From: Candidatus Zixiibacteriota bacterium
GTDB taxonomy: Bacteria > Zixibacteria > MSB-5A5 > GN15 > FEB-12
Assembly (NCBI GenBank): GCA_035380245.1
Contig: DAOSXA010000002.1
Coordinates: forward strand, 868,001 to 932,000
DNA length: 64,000 bases
Direction: 5' to 3'
Of this stretch, positions 10,201 through 17,048 are shown piece after piece. The position numbers and the translations under genes were made by a program. Positions within the stretch are counted from its first letter, which is position 1, and each line of letters starts with the position of its first letter. The notes below the pieces were generated by a model, which made no database searches, was not told the DNA's origin, and worked only from the letters and a program-made list of their open reading frames with translations.

Positions 10201-10924
10201 GCTTTTGCAGATCGACGAGGCCTTCGAGCTTAATCCGCATTTCATGTGAGATCAGAGCCAGGTCCTGAAATACTACGCGCTGATCGGTATAACCGAATTT
10301 TCCTGCCGCCGCATCGAGCTGTAGACGAGGATCTGATGATGTGAATTCTAGTCGATCCAGATCGACCGAAAAAGTGTTGTCGGATTGAAGCACCGCTAAG
10401 TCGATATAGATATTGTCAAAAGCAAGCGTGTCGCCGTCGCGATCCAGCGTCACCGAGCCGCTGTCCAGCAACAGATGGTTCACCGAAAAATGCGGTGACT
10501 CGGACGACTGCGAGGTCGTCGTGTCAGCGCTTATTTTGCGGGGCATGAGCCAGCGACCACTGGAGTCCTGCACCAGGTTGAGATGAACATCATGCAGATG
10601 TAAATAGTCGAAGTCATACTCCCCCTGGAGCAGACCGTAAAGCGAATAATCCACGTTCAAACGACCGATCGTGGCCAGCGGGTACTGGCGGCGTTGACCG
10701 GTGTATCGAATCTCGATATCGGTCAGAACGATGCCCGTGAAAATATCACCGCCGATACCGTCAACGGCAATGGTCAGATTGTATTTCCCTTCGACCAGGT
10801 CAGCCAGTTGTCCGTTGACGATATACTCCAGCCCGCCCGCGTGAAAAAGCCAGATATAGCCTCCCAGAACGATCAGGACGACCACCGCCAGGGCGCCGAT
10901 GAGGATTCTGGCCCGCATGCTCAT
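7265..10924 (-). CDS. tamB: TamB-like translocation and assembly module protein
   Basis: The protein has 1,219 residues, in the usual TamB range. It has one N-terminal anchor (ILIGALAVVVLIVLGGYIWL), a very long beta-rich periplasmic body, and a C-terminal TamB domain of about 350 residues. That domain is recognisable by 'LPLLLGNSY', 'LGVGVETFEIDPYYMGTG' and the closing 'GRTGDDQLYRLGLKLHWEF'. TamB spans the periplasm as a hydrophobic-groove bridge and works with TamA in outer-membrane protein or lipid delivery. Its start overlaps the upstream gene's stop by 4 bp (ATGA) and its stop overlaps tamA (TAATG). It therefore sits in the middle of a coupled cistron chain downstream of an ECF sigma/anti-sigma pair. 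Confidence 0.9.
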   Translation of the reverse strand: MSMRARILIGALAVVVLIVLGGYIWLFHAGGLEYIVNGQLADLVEGKYNLTIAVDGIGGDIFTGIVLTDIEIRYTGQRRQYPLATIGRLNVDYSLYGLLQGEYDFDYLHLHDVHLNLVQDSSGRWLMPRKISADTTTSQSSESPHFSVNHLLLDSGSVTLDRDGDTLAFDNIYIDLAVLQSDNTFSVDLDRLEFTSSDPRLQLDAAAGKFGYTDQRVVFQDLALISHEMRIKLEGLVDLQKPVTGHVTYAIDNIDLGNVTAYVGPNLHGVLDLNGAISFVGSHLNGFAEIAGDFMIASFENLYADFDFDNNVLTLDTLYGVILGSCGLDGSAEIDFGQKPEQYHLAANVRNFNLKNLLPNSFYSDLSGAIDMHGSSFRNKDMTLEVAVDLFESTFDEYPIQHGRGDILITVDSISFADSFMVAYYENIFYAGGHVDYDSTMQLHIVAELNNLDRYRGKLFLDQPGGRAHAEADLTGVTSDPDLTGRLTSDSLWLYGLYADTCDASVRIDRFLTGKKGEVAVDLARGAAWSVSFDSSFARLRLDSNLVLIDSASLFNPISIAMGRGVLDYEAIPMNLKLDTLTMSLFERQFYSRRPLEIEFDSLGLNFVEANIGNRFSDIKAHGRADYDEQMSLQLEVEHVPIAPWLTLFEKDWPVDGRVSAVTSLTGTLEDPVIELQATIDSLVYQNLVLGELATGARYRNRRLAVDSLVINSQPGEYRADGFMHVDLALTADSLDRFPDLPMDMHITAFDRRFDLVSLVMPNVDEIDGEVHADFRLSGTPLAPELEGYAYITGDRSREDSTQYAARIVYSDIEDPIYIDSAGVTMRNNLIILNNISIFTVDKKKKLEDPYDYAAKLRSGERLKPYPTADINGMITVKSLEDMLYDLRVELPREWPFNYTMDDISGRVEGDLYVEGMNPPKVSGDLTIISMRYEAEFADENQGSPIMLAFSGKDMWDLDLNIDVLSNYWIKNEDIDAEFSGSINLRRDAGVYRLFGELEVLRGTAPLADKTFKLESGGTVTFNGEENFNGTLDITACTYITGYRPTGVSSTTEDETPERLNICVLVSGTIDAPDIAPTTDSDIQLSEEELLPLLLGNSYGSSEYTADSRWQERISGLVGLQLSQIGQRTLNSLGVGVETFEIDPYYMGTGQYDPLQARVTAGGYIRYIPGLYLYGQTSLSLEQDRQAGVEYRISKNVMVTGRTGDDQLYRLGLKLHWEF

Positions 10925-11589
10925 GTCGAAGGCTCCAGGCGAGTCAGAATATCGCGAGCGGTGTTATAACCGGGCGCTGCCAATCCCAGATCCTCGACAA
11001 CGGTTTCCACCAGGGTACGTTCAGCGCCTATGTTGAGTGCTCCACGAATATGTGAATGAAGCTGTTTGGGATAATTCTCCACCGTGAGACAGGCCACTAT
11101 TGCCAGTTCCCGCACCGATGACGGCAGTTGCGGTCGCGCCAGTACCTTGCCGTACCCATCCATAATCATCCAGCGAAAAATCTCAGGAGCAAAGGACTCG
11201 ACCCTCGCTTTAAGACGAGCGGCATTGCTGTCGTAAACCTCGGCGTAGAGTTTCCGTCCCCGCTCGAACCAACGGCAGCCTTCCTCGTCATCGTAAGGCC
11301 GTGTCGTTACTTTGTTGCTTCGATACTGAAACGCCTTCGCCCATACCTCGGCAGCGATCAGCATCCTCGGGTAACCAAGAAATAGATGCGACTGAAGAAT
11401 GATTTCGTAAAATGATTCCGGGGATATTCGATCACGGCTCGCTCGTTCGAGCAGAATCTGTTGAGCCGGCGGATCGGCAAAGGCTATCGACGCCGAATAT
11501 AATGCCAGGGTACGTTCTCGGACATGGTGATCCGGAGCGAACTGATCAAGGCGATTTCTGAACTGTGCACATTGGGAATCACTATACAT
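10921..11589 (-). CDS. Carboxymuconolactone-decarboxylase/AhpD-like protein lacking the CxxC
   Basis: 222 residues. The segment 'SSVRELAIVACLTVENYPKQ' followed by 'LHSHIRGALNIGA' matches the core helix of the carboxymuconolactone decarboxylase/AhpD fold, as does an earlier 'FLGYPRMLIAAEVWAKAF'. The redox CxxC of AhpD is absent; the position reads ENYPKQLHSH. A peroxidase role is therefore unlikely and a decarboxylase-like or non-enzymatic role is open. The gene lies 44 bp downstream of the HtrA-like gene and overlaps tamB by 4 bp, so it is probably co-transcribed with the envelope-stress genes. I cannot assign a substrate. The ATG lacks a clear ribosome-binding site. Confidence 0.6.
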   Translation of the reverse strand: MYSDSQCAQFRNRLDQFAPDHHVRERTLALYSASIAFADPPAQQILLERASRDRISPESFYEIILQSHLFLGYPRMLIAAEVWAKAFQYRSNKVTTRPYDDEEGCRWFERGRKLYAEVYDSNAARLKARVESFAPEIFRWMIMDGYGKVLARPQLPSSVRELAIVACLTVENYPKQLHSHIRGALNIGAERTLVETVVEDLGLAAPGYNTARDILTRLEPST

Positions 11590-11633
11590 CAGCAGGAAGG
11601 TAAGACCAAAGCAAGGCGTGTGGCAATAAGAAG

Positions 11634-12812
11634 TTATGGACGAACTCGCCCAAGACGGTCTTCTATTGCCTGAAGGCTCTGTTTAAGACGCAGGACCTCG
11701 TTCTGGAGAGAGTCGATTACTGATTTATCGGATGGAGTATTGGCCCGGTCGGTGTAAGTGTAATCCTTACGACTACCAATGACCACCGGCACCTGCCCGG
11801 GACGATTGTGGCGAATCACCCCGAGTTCAATTGTCGATCCCGGCTTACCTTTGCGAATCTGGTTCATCATTTCCAGCGCACTGGTCAGGACACGACCGTT
11901 AATGGAATAGATCAAGTCGCCCGAGCGCAAACCGGCATGTGCCGCCGGTGATCCGGAGATAACATCGGTAATCAAGGTTCCTTTGTCGATGGTATGATAC
12001 CGCTTAGTCGCCGAGGTGGCGGCAAATCGCTGCGGCACATCCAACTCGATCCCCGGGGTAATCTCGATATCGGCGGTAGTGATACCAATGTATCCGGAAG
12101 CGCGGTCGCCGTTCTGGACAATATACTCCGCGATTTCGGGAATCTTACGCGCCGGCACGGCCAGACCGACGCCGAGCAGGTCACGATCACCCAGGCCGTC
12201 ATTAATCGCACCGACCAGGCGTCCGGACATATCAAATAGACCACCGCCGACCGCTCCCGGATTGAGCGCTGCGGTGAACTGAAGCGAACCCTCGGGACGT
12301 ATCCCGGCACAGAAACCAATGGAGGGACAAGCCCGCAGACCGAAAGAATTGCCGACTGCCACAATCATCTGACCGGCGCAACCGTGCTGATCCGAGAATT
12401 CCACCGGCTGACCGATTCCCTGACCGACATCAAGCAGCGAAACACCGTTGAGGTAGTCGGTGCCAAGCACTCTGGCCGGGTAATCGATCCCCTCGAAATT
12501 GACCACGATACTTTCGGAGCCTGCCACCGAAGAGGCCGGAGCCAGTATATGACCGCCGCTGTCAAGCACCAGGCCGGAGAATACGAACTGCTCCACCGCT
12601 TCATCCGAGGCCCCCTTAGTCAGATCACCGTAGAACGGCCGCGAGGCCTGAACCGTTACCACGGACCGGGAGACATTGTAAACCAATTCGGTAATTGCCG
12701 ATTCGAGACTGCACAGGGAGCTGTCGGCGGCGCTTGCCGCACCGGCCAAAAAGAAGGCCAGGAGGATTGAAGGAATCGGCCTCCTGGCTTTATCGAAAAC
12801 AGACGTTAACAT
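11634..12812 (-). CDS. HtrA/DegS-like PDZ protein with a degenerate protease domain
   Basis: 392 residues: signal peptide (PIPSILLAFFLAGAASA), a trypsin-like HtrA domain over about residues 35-235, then one PDZ domain (about 262-350, 'AAHAGLRSGDLIYSINGR'). The fold landmarks of HtrA are present but the catalytic residues are not. The usual 'TNxHVV' is LAPASSV (His to Ser94), the Asp strand is NGVSLL (Asp to Gly123), and the 'GNSGGxL' oxyanion loop is GAVGGGL (Ser to Val188). It is thus probably a pseudoprotease that keeps substrate or peptide binding. The ATG begins one base after the anti-sigma stop, and a longer frame upstream would overlap that gene. Position after sigma and anti-sigma echoes rpoE-rseA-mucD/degS clusters. 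A proteolytic role by alternative residues cannot be wholly excluded. Confidence 0.82.
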   Translation of the reverse strand: MLTSVFDKARRPIPSILLAFFLAGAASAADSSLCSLESAITELVYNVSRSVVTVQASRPFYGDLTKGASDEAVEQFVFSGLVLDSGGHILAPASSVAGSESIVVNFEGIDYPARVLGTDYLNGVSLLDVGQGIGQPVEFSDQHGCAGQMIVAVGNSFGLRACPSIGFCAGIRPEGSLQFTAALNPGAVGGGLFDMSGRLVGAINDGLGDRDLLGVGLAVPARKIPEIAEYIVQNGDRASGYIGITTADIEITPGIELDVPQRFAATSATKRYHTIDKGTLITDVISGSPAAHAGLRSGDLIYSINGRVLTSALEMMNQIRKGKPGSTIELGVIRHNRPGQVPVVIGSRKDYTYTDRANTPSDKSVIDSLQNEVLRLKQSLQAIEDRLGRVRP

Positions 12813-12813
12813 T

Positions 12814-13497
12814 CTAATATGTTCCTGCGCCCTCCCGTTTGACGTTAGTCTGGGGCGCCACATAAACTTTCATGATCGGACGCACTTTATGAAATGACGG
12901 TGCATACGGATTTTGACTCGAAGCAGTCTGCATACCGCGATTGTGTCGATCCCAGCCGCCATAACTGGAAACCGGCGTAACGGTACTGGAAATACGATCC
13001 ACCTGACGCGCCCAGGCCATCTGCCGATCCAACGACCACCCCTTGTCCAGGTATACGGTCATATTCGGATTGGAGTCGGGCTGCGCCGTGAGATAATCGT
13101 CACTCAAACCGGATTCCTGGAGAGCCCATGACTGCGGCTGATTCGGCGCTTGCGGCATGTAAACCACGGCAAGCAGAACAGCCAGACAGGCCGTGGCTAC
13201 TACCGGAGCGAGACGTCGCCATTGAAAGACCGGAGCAGGTTTCGGTAAATAGGCTTTGGTTCGTGTCTCGGCGAATCGTTCGTGAGCGATTCGATTGAGC
13301 AACCGAGCGTTGAAATCGTCCGAGACTTTGATCTCTTTAACCTGTTTCGTGGCCTCTGCCATCTGGCGATACAGCGCTTCTTCGCGGCGACAGCCGGAGC
13401 AAGTCAAAAGATGTTCGCTGACCTTCAGCTTCCGGCGGTCGTCAAGCTCATCGCTACAATAGGCCGACAGGAAGGAGCGTACCTTTCGACAACGCAT
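12814..13497 (-). CDS. Zinc-finger anti-sigma factor (RseA/ChrR-like, membrane-spanning)
   Basis: 227 residues. The N-terminal ZAS-type motif Hx3Cx2C is visible as 'EHLLTCSGC', preceded by a conserved-looking 'CRKVRSFLSAYCSDELDD'. A single membrane span (LAPVVATACLAVLLAVVYM) sits near the middle, followed by about 120 periplasmic residues rich in S, G, P and Q. This topology fits a membrane-tethered anti-sigma factor that holds the ECF sigma at the inner face and senses periplasmic signals. The chosen ATG has GGAGGAACACA upstream and lies 44 bp inside the end of the sigma gene, an overlap that suggests translational coupling. A GTG/TTG-type start 33 bp earlier is possible but lacks such a site. 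Confidence 0.85.
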   Translation of the reverse strand: MRCRKVRSFLSAYCSDELDDRRKLKVSEHLLTCSGCRREEALYRQMAEATKQVKEIKVSDDFNARLLNRIAHERFAETRTKAYLPKPAPVFQWRRLAPVVATACLAVLLAVVYMPQAPNQPQSWALQESGLSDDYLTAQPDSNPNMTVYLDKGWSLDRQMAWARQVDRISSTVTPVSSYGGWDRHNRGMQTASSQNPYAPSFHKVRPIMKVYVAPQTNVKREGAGTY

Positions 13498-14056
13498 TGT
13501 GTTCCTCCAGTTTGGGTTGTAGTTTTTCACGCAACATCATACGCGCCCGATTGACTCGAGATTTCACCGTTCCCAACGGTACGTTGAGAATCTTCGCTAC
13601 TTCTTCGTATGGTTGCTCCTGAATGTCGCGGAAAATGAAAGCCGTCCGGTACTTCTCCGGAAGCGATTCGATCGCTGAACTCAGCACCTGAGGTAACTGG
13701 CTGGGCAGCTTGGCGTCGACCGCAAATTCCTTTTCATTTCCCTGCATCTCGGATATTTCGTAAAACTTAAACTTCTTTCGTTTCCTGAGTTCATTGCGCG
13801 CCAAATTCAGCGCGATGGTATATATCCAGGTTGAAAAACAATGTTTGAAATTGAACGACTGACGGTGCTGATAAACCCGCACAAACGTCTCCTGGACAAT
13901 ATCTTCAGCCTCCTCGGCCGACGACAACATACGGCCGATTACATTCATCAGGCGTCCCTTATAACGGTCCACCATCTGATTAAAGGCCACCATATCTCCG
14001 CGCTGGATGGCTTCCATGATCTCGTAGTCTATTTCTTTTTCCGTCAATTTAGCCAT
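13454..14056 (-). CDS. ECF RNA polymerase sigma factor, RpoE-like
   Basis: 200 residues with the two-domain ECF layout. Region 2 ('AEDIVQETFVRVYQHRQSF', 'FSTWIYTIALNLARNELRKR') recognises the -10 element. Region 4 ('LPEKYRTAFIFRDIQEQPYE', 'LGTVKSRVNRARMMLREKL') has the helix-turn-helix for the -35 element. The first gene of a probable six-gene operon, it overlaps the anti-sigma gene. A GGAACTT box upstream, with the same 15-bp spacing as a second site before rplU-bamA-skp-lpxD, suggests autoregulation and a sigma-E-like regulon. The C-terminal tail 'SKGTLLPVGLL' extends beyond region 4. ECF subgroup cannot be fixed by eye. Confidence 0.93.
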   Translation of the reverse strand: MAKLTEKEIDYEIMEAIQRGDMVAFNQMVDRYKGRLMNVIGRMLSSAEEAEDIVQETFVRVYQHRQSFNFKHCFSTWIYTIALNLARNELRKRKKFKFYEISEMQGNEKEFAVDAKLPSQLPQVLSSAIESLPEKYRTAFIFRDIQEQPYEEVAKILNVPLGTVKSRVNRARMMLREKLQPKLEEHNALSKGTLLPVGLL

Positions 14057-14083
14057 CTGATACCTTTCATCGAGGTTCTAATT

Positions 14084-14112
14084 GTAATACCCGGAAAGGC
14101 GAATTAAGTTCC
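14084..14112 (-). promoter_or_regulatory. Probable ECF (sigma-E-like) autoregulatory promoter
   Basis: The -35 GGAACTT is identical to the E. coli sigma-E consensus. After 15 bp comes GTATTA, 4 of 6 matches to GTCTAA. The site is about 30 bp upstream of the ECF sigma gene and points into it. Confidence 0.6.
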
Positions 14113-14251
14113 GCAACTATTTATCTTGATCGACAATTTTAAGTCGTTACTCAACAGCAGCTTAACTTAAGACAAAACCGCTTGACTTCACCGGAGGACC
14201 AGATCAAGCCGTCTGGAGCCGCCATGCCCGCTAAATACCGACCTGTCCTAA

Positions 14252-14325
14252 GGGCGACACAAGGCCGCCCGCTACGCGATAGCAGGGTCCATTGTCGCGT
14301 AGCCCGGGGGTTTGTCTCCCGGGCC
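14252..14325. repeat. R1 repeat, copy B (full palindrome)
   Basis: Left arm GGGCGACACAAGGC..CCCGCTACGCGA and right arm TCGCGTAGCCCGGGGG..GTCTCCCGGGCC pair around a loop of about 16 bp. The inner CTACGCGA/TCGCGTAG arms are perfect. Outer parts diverge with G:C-preserving changes. Confidence 0.75.
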
Positions 14326-14358
14326 TTTTCCGCTCCCAAGAGCCGGAGCAATTGAATT

Positions 14359-15597
14359 CTATGGTCGAAACAGGTTCGGATACCCTGTAAGATACACCAC
14401 AAATCCGCCCAGCCCAAGCAGTATTGCGGGCCAGATCAGAAGACGGTAGACTTTGCCTAAGTCGCTGCCGAAATACTCGTTGGTAAGAATCAAACAAAGG
14501 TGGGTCGGAGACAACATCATCCCCACGAAACCGGACACATAAGCCAGAAGAACATACCCCGGTTGTAATCCTGAGCCATACAGGAATCCGGCCAGAATGG
14601 TATAGGAGAGAGCAACATAGGCCGCCACCATCCCGGTCAGAATCCCGGACGTGAAACAGACCAGAAAAATAACCAACTCCGGCGGTAAATTGAGAGAAGC
14701 GGACAGGCGCGGGATCGCCTCAATCGCCCCCGACAACTCCAGCGCCGTCTGGAAACTGAGTGTCCCGAACACCAGCAGAATGAGCTTATAAGAAAATCCA
14801 TCTTTAGCGGCAGATTTAAGAACCTTTTTAGACGGCCGGGAAGTAACGATCAACAGCACAATTGAAAACAGAACCGCCCAAGCCAGTTCAATCCTTACCA
14901 AACCGAATATCCGGGGAATGCTGTAAAGAACGATAGCAAGTACAATCGGCCAGACCGAAGTCAGTATCCGCCAAAGCGATGATCCCAAATTGGCGCGGCT
15001 GTTCTCACCAGGGTCGATTTTCCGAATGAAAAAGGTCAGTCCAAGGGCCAGCATGATCATCGACACCGAAACCTGCATGAGTGAGACATCGATGATCGGC
15101 ATCCCGGTGATCGCCTCGGTCAGAATCACCCCGGGATAAACCGGCCAGAAGAACTCGACAAAATGCCGCATCCAGTAATTCGTAGCGGTCTTGAACTCCG
15201 GCGTGTATTTAGAGTCGGTCAACACATTACCGACCAACGGCGCGGACAACAGTGAACCTCCCGGCATCGGCATAAGACCTACCAGTGGCGGCATCACGGC
15301 AGCAGCGGTGCGATTACCTCCGATCAACCCCCGACAAGCGGCCGAGAGACGTTCGAGATGTCCCAAACCTTTCAGGAGTGACCCGAGGAAGGTGATCAGC
15401 AGAACCACCGAGGTTAGAAATATAAACTTGGAGGACTGTAGCAGCTCCCAATAGCCATTGAGCAGATCGAGCATCGGCACACGGTAGATCAGAGCGGTCA
15501 CTACCCCGGCGACCAGCAGCGTCAGGCCGACCGAGATCTTCTTGCGCAAGCCGATGACAATAAGTATAAAAACGGCTACCAGTTTGACGACATCCAT
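14359..15597 (-). CDS. DUF401-family integral membrane protein (putative permease)
   Basis: 412 residues, almost entirely hydrophobic, with roughly ten to twelve predicted membrane spans. The segment 'MPMPGGSLLSAPLVG' and the later 'FVGMMLSPTHLCLILT' are the signature-like stretches of DUF401 proteins, which resemble ion-transporter-superfamily carriers. Substrate is unknown. It stands alone: upstream is a divergent aminotransferase gene, downstream an R1 repeat. A TTGATC-N18-TATATT promoter is visible on its strand. Confidence 0.78.
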   Translation of the reverse strand: MDVVKLVAVFILIVIGLRKKISVGLTLLVAGVVTALIYRVPMLDLLNGYWELLQSSKFIFLTSVVLLITFLGSLLKGLGHLERLSAACRGLIGGNRTAAAVMPPLVGLMPMPGGSLLSAPLVGNVLTDSKYTPEFKTATNYWMRHFVEFFWPVYPGVILTEAITGMPIIDVSLMQVSVSMIMLALGLTFFIRKIDPGENSRANLGSSLWRILTSVWPIVLAIVLYSIPRIFGLVRIELAWAVLFSIVLLIVTSRPSKKVLKSAAKDGFSYKLILLVFGTLSFQTALELSGAIEAIPRLSASLNLPPELVIFLVCFTSGILTGMVAAYVALSYTILAGFLYGSGLQPGYVLLAYVSGFVGMMLSPTHLCLILTNEYFGSDLGKVYRLLIWPAILLGLGGFVVYLTGYPNLFRP

Positions 15598-15668
15598 GCC
15601 GGGTAAGAAAAGACGAATCCGGATTTTGTCAATCGACTTGGTCCGAGAAGAGACAAAAAGCTGATTTT

Positions 15669-15698
15669 AATATAGCGATTCGGGCCATAACCGATCAA
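15669..15698 (-). promoter_or_regulatory. Sigma-70-type promoter for the DUF401 gene
   Basis: TTGATC, an 18-bp spacer and TATATT, about 70 bp upstream of the DUF401 start. It shares the TATATT -10 with seven other sites in the window. Confidence 0.45.
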
Positions 15699-15796
15699 AA
15701 TTGGCCTTGCCCATTACTTGTCGAAAACGGGGATCAAAGCAGACTTCGTCCCCAGGTTCGAGGTTGTCGAAGGAAAGCAGACATAGAGAATACAAC

Positions 15797-16639
15797 ATGG
15801 TTAAAACGGTTACTTCAATAAACGGTCGCCTGGTCTCCAGGAAGGATGCTCGTATTTCAGTGTTCGATAACTCCCTGCTCTACGCCGAGGGTTTGTTCGA
15901 GACTTTTCTTGGCATCGGTGACCGCCTCGTTTTTGCCGCTGAGCACCTCGATCGCCTGCGCAAGGGAGCACGCCTGACCGGCATCCCGATTCCGGTGTCG
16001 CCGGAACGACTCATAGACTGGGGAGTAAAGACCCTTAAAGCTCATCCCAGTCGGGTAAAGAAACTCCGCCTGACGCTGACTGTCGGCGACTCGGCCCGCT
16101 GGGTTGGCCGACAGGGTCGACAGCAGGTAATCTTCTCGGCCGCGCCGCACCAGATACCAACGGAGCCGTTCAAGCTGCACGTCTCGGAGTTCCGTGTCGA
16201 CCGCACCTCGGAGTTCCGTCAGGTTAAAACCCTTTCGTATGCGATTCATGCTGCCGCGTTGAAAAAAGCCAAGACACTGGGCTGCGATGACGCCCTGATG
16301 CTCAATCAAAAAGGCAACATCGCCGAGGTTACCTCGGCCAACGTCTATTGGATTGAGAACGGTCGCGTGTTCACGCCGCCGCTCGCGGCGGGCTGTTTGG
16401 AGGGAGTGACGCGTCGTGTCGTCTTGCGCGAGGCTGCCGCGATCGGCCATCCCATTACCGAGCGTCGTTGTCCGTTGGAGAGATTATTAGAGGCGGACGA
16501 GGTATTTATTTCGTCGTCGTTGAAACTGGTGATTCCGGTAGGGTTGATCAAGGAAGGCCGCCGGGTGCATCGCTGGTCGACCGGCCCGGTCGGGCAGGCT
16601 TTCTCGGATCACATTGCCCGCGTCGCCGGCGTGCGCTGA
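15797..16639 (+). CDS. Class IV PLP aminotransferase (BCAT / aminodeoxychorismate lyase type)
   Basis: 280 residues of fold-type IV PLP enzyme. It opens 'INGRLVSRKDARISVFDNSL', then 'YAEGLFETF'. The PLP lysine is likely that in 'QVKTLSYAIHAAALKKAK', followed by 'GCDDALMLNQKGNIAEVTSA', which binds the cofactor phosphate region, and 'SSSLKLVIPV'. These features fit branched-chain aminotransferase, D-amino-acid aminotransferase or 4-amino-4-deoxychorismate lyase, and the sequence alone does not separate them. I chose the ATG giving MVKTVTSINGR; the longer frame adds 32 non-conserved residues. It is divergent from the DUF401 gene and has no operon partner to hint at a pathway. Confidence 0.85.
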   Translation: MVKTVTSINGRLVSRKDARISVFDNSLLYAEGLFETFLGIGDRLVFAAEHLDRLRKGARLTGIPIPVSPERLIDWGVKTLKAHPSRVKKLRLTLTVGDSARWVGRQGRQQVIFSAAPHQIPTEPFKLHVSEFRVDRTSEFRQVKTLSYAIHAAALKKAKTLGCDDALMLNQKGNIAEVTSANVYWIENGRVFTPPLAAGCLEGVTRRVVLREAAAIGHPITERRCPLERLLEADEVFISSSLKLVIPVGLIKEGRRVHRWSTGPVGQAFSDHIARVAGVR

Positions 16640-16670
16640 GGGCTGTTCATACTGATATTGAAACGACTTC

Positions 16671-16698
16671 GTAGGGCGGGATCCCCGTGATCCCGCCC
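16671..16698 (+). repeat. R2 hairpin repeat, copy c
   Basis: GTAGGGCGGGATCCCCGTGA followed by TCCCGCCC: a perfect 9-bp stem (GGGCGGGAT / ATCCCGCCC) around CCCCGTG. Its position 32 bp after the aminotransferase stop would also let it act as a transcript-end hairpin, but no T-run follows. Confidence 0.65.
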
Positions 16699-16790
16699 TT
16701 GATGTTTCCCGATCTGGACGTGGCAGGGTGGCCTTGGGCTTGGGGCTTGTTGAAGAAGCCGTACGCGTGGATGTTCAGCAAGACACGTCT

Positions 16791-16871
16791 GTAATGCAGG
16801 CGACACAAGGCCGCCCGCTACGCGAAGTTAGGACTCTTGGTCGCGTAGCTGGAGGGCTTGTCTCCCGGGCG
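16791..16871. repeat. R1 repeat, copy C (full palindrome)
   Basis: Starts GTAATGCAGGCGACACAAGG, continues to CCCGCTACGCGA, a loop of about 16 bp, then TCGCGTAGC and a right arm ending TTGTCTCCCGGGC. The leading GTAATGC matches the arm-tail junction of copies A and D. Confidence 0.75.
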
Positions 16872-16954
16872 ATGAGAAGTCGATCGATGTCTTTCAACCT
16901 GCCCCAAGGGACGTGCCACCAAGACCCGTTCCACCCGAACGTAATGGAACGAGA

Positions 16955-16983
16955 TTGACTTCCCGAGGGCGGCATCCTATACT
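16955..16983 (+). promoter_or_regulatory. Sigma-70-type promoter for the propeller lipoprotein
   Basis: TTGACT, a 17-bp spacer and TATACT, about 65 bp upstream of the ATG. Confidence 0.55.
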
Positions 16984-17048
16984 GTGGACAGTAATTTCCA
17001 TATAAGACAATCGGTTTTGCTTGCTTCACTTCTTCGGTAGGAGGCTCT

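Larger units (their letters stand above)
14057..14358. other. Gap holding the sigma operon promoter and an R1 element
   Basis: Just over 300 bp without a gene. The right third is an R1 repeat copy and the left third carries the GGAACTT promoter of the sigma operon. The middle (about 14115-14245) shows nothing I recognise. Confidence 0.6.
16640..17048. other. Repeat-bearing gap before the lipoprotein gene
   Basis: About 410 bp with no gene. It contains an R2 hairpin right after the aminotransferase stop, an R1 palindrome in the middle, and a sigma-70-type promoter for the lipoprotein gene at its right end. Confidence 0.65.

Noticed and set aside
15857..16450. 197-codon minus-strand frame opposite the class IV aminotransferase
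   Set aside because: It lies entirely within a gene with a clear family match and has no motif of its own.
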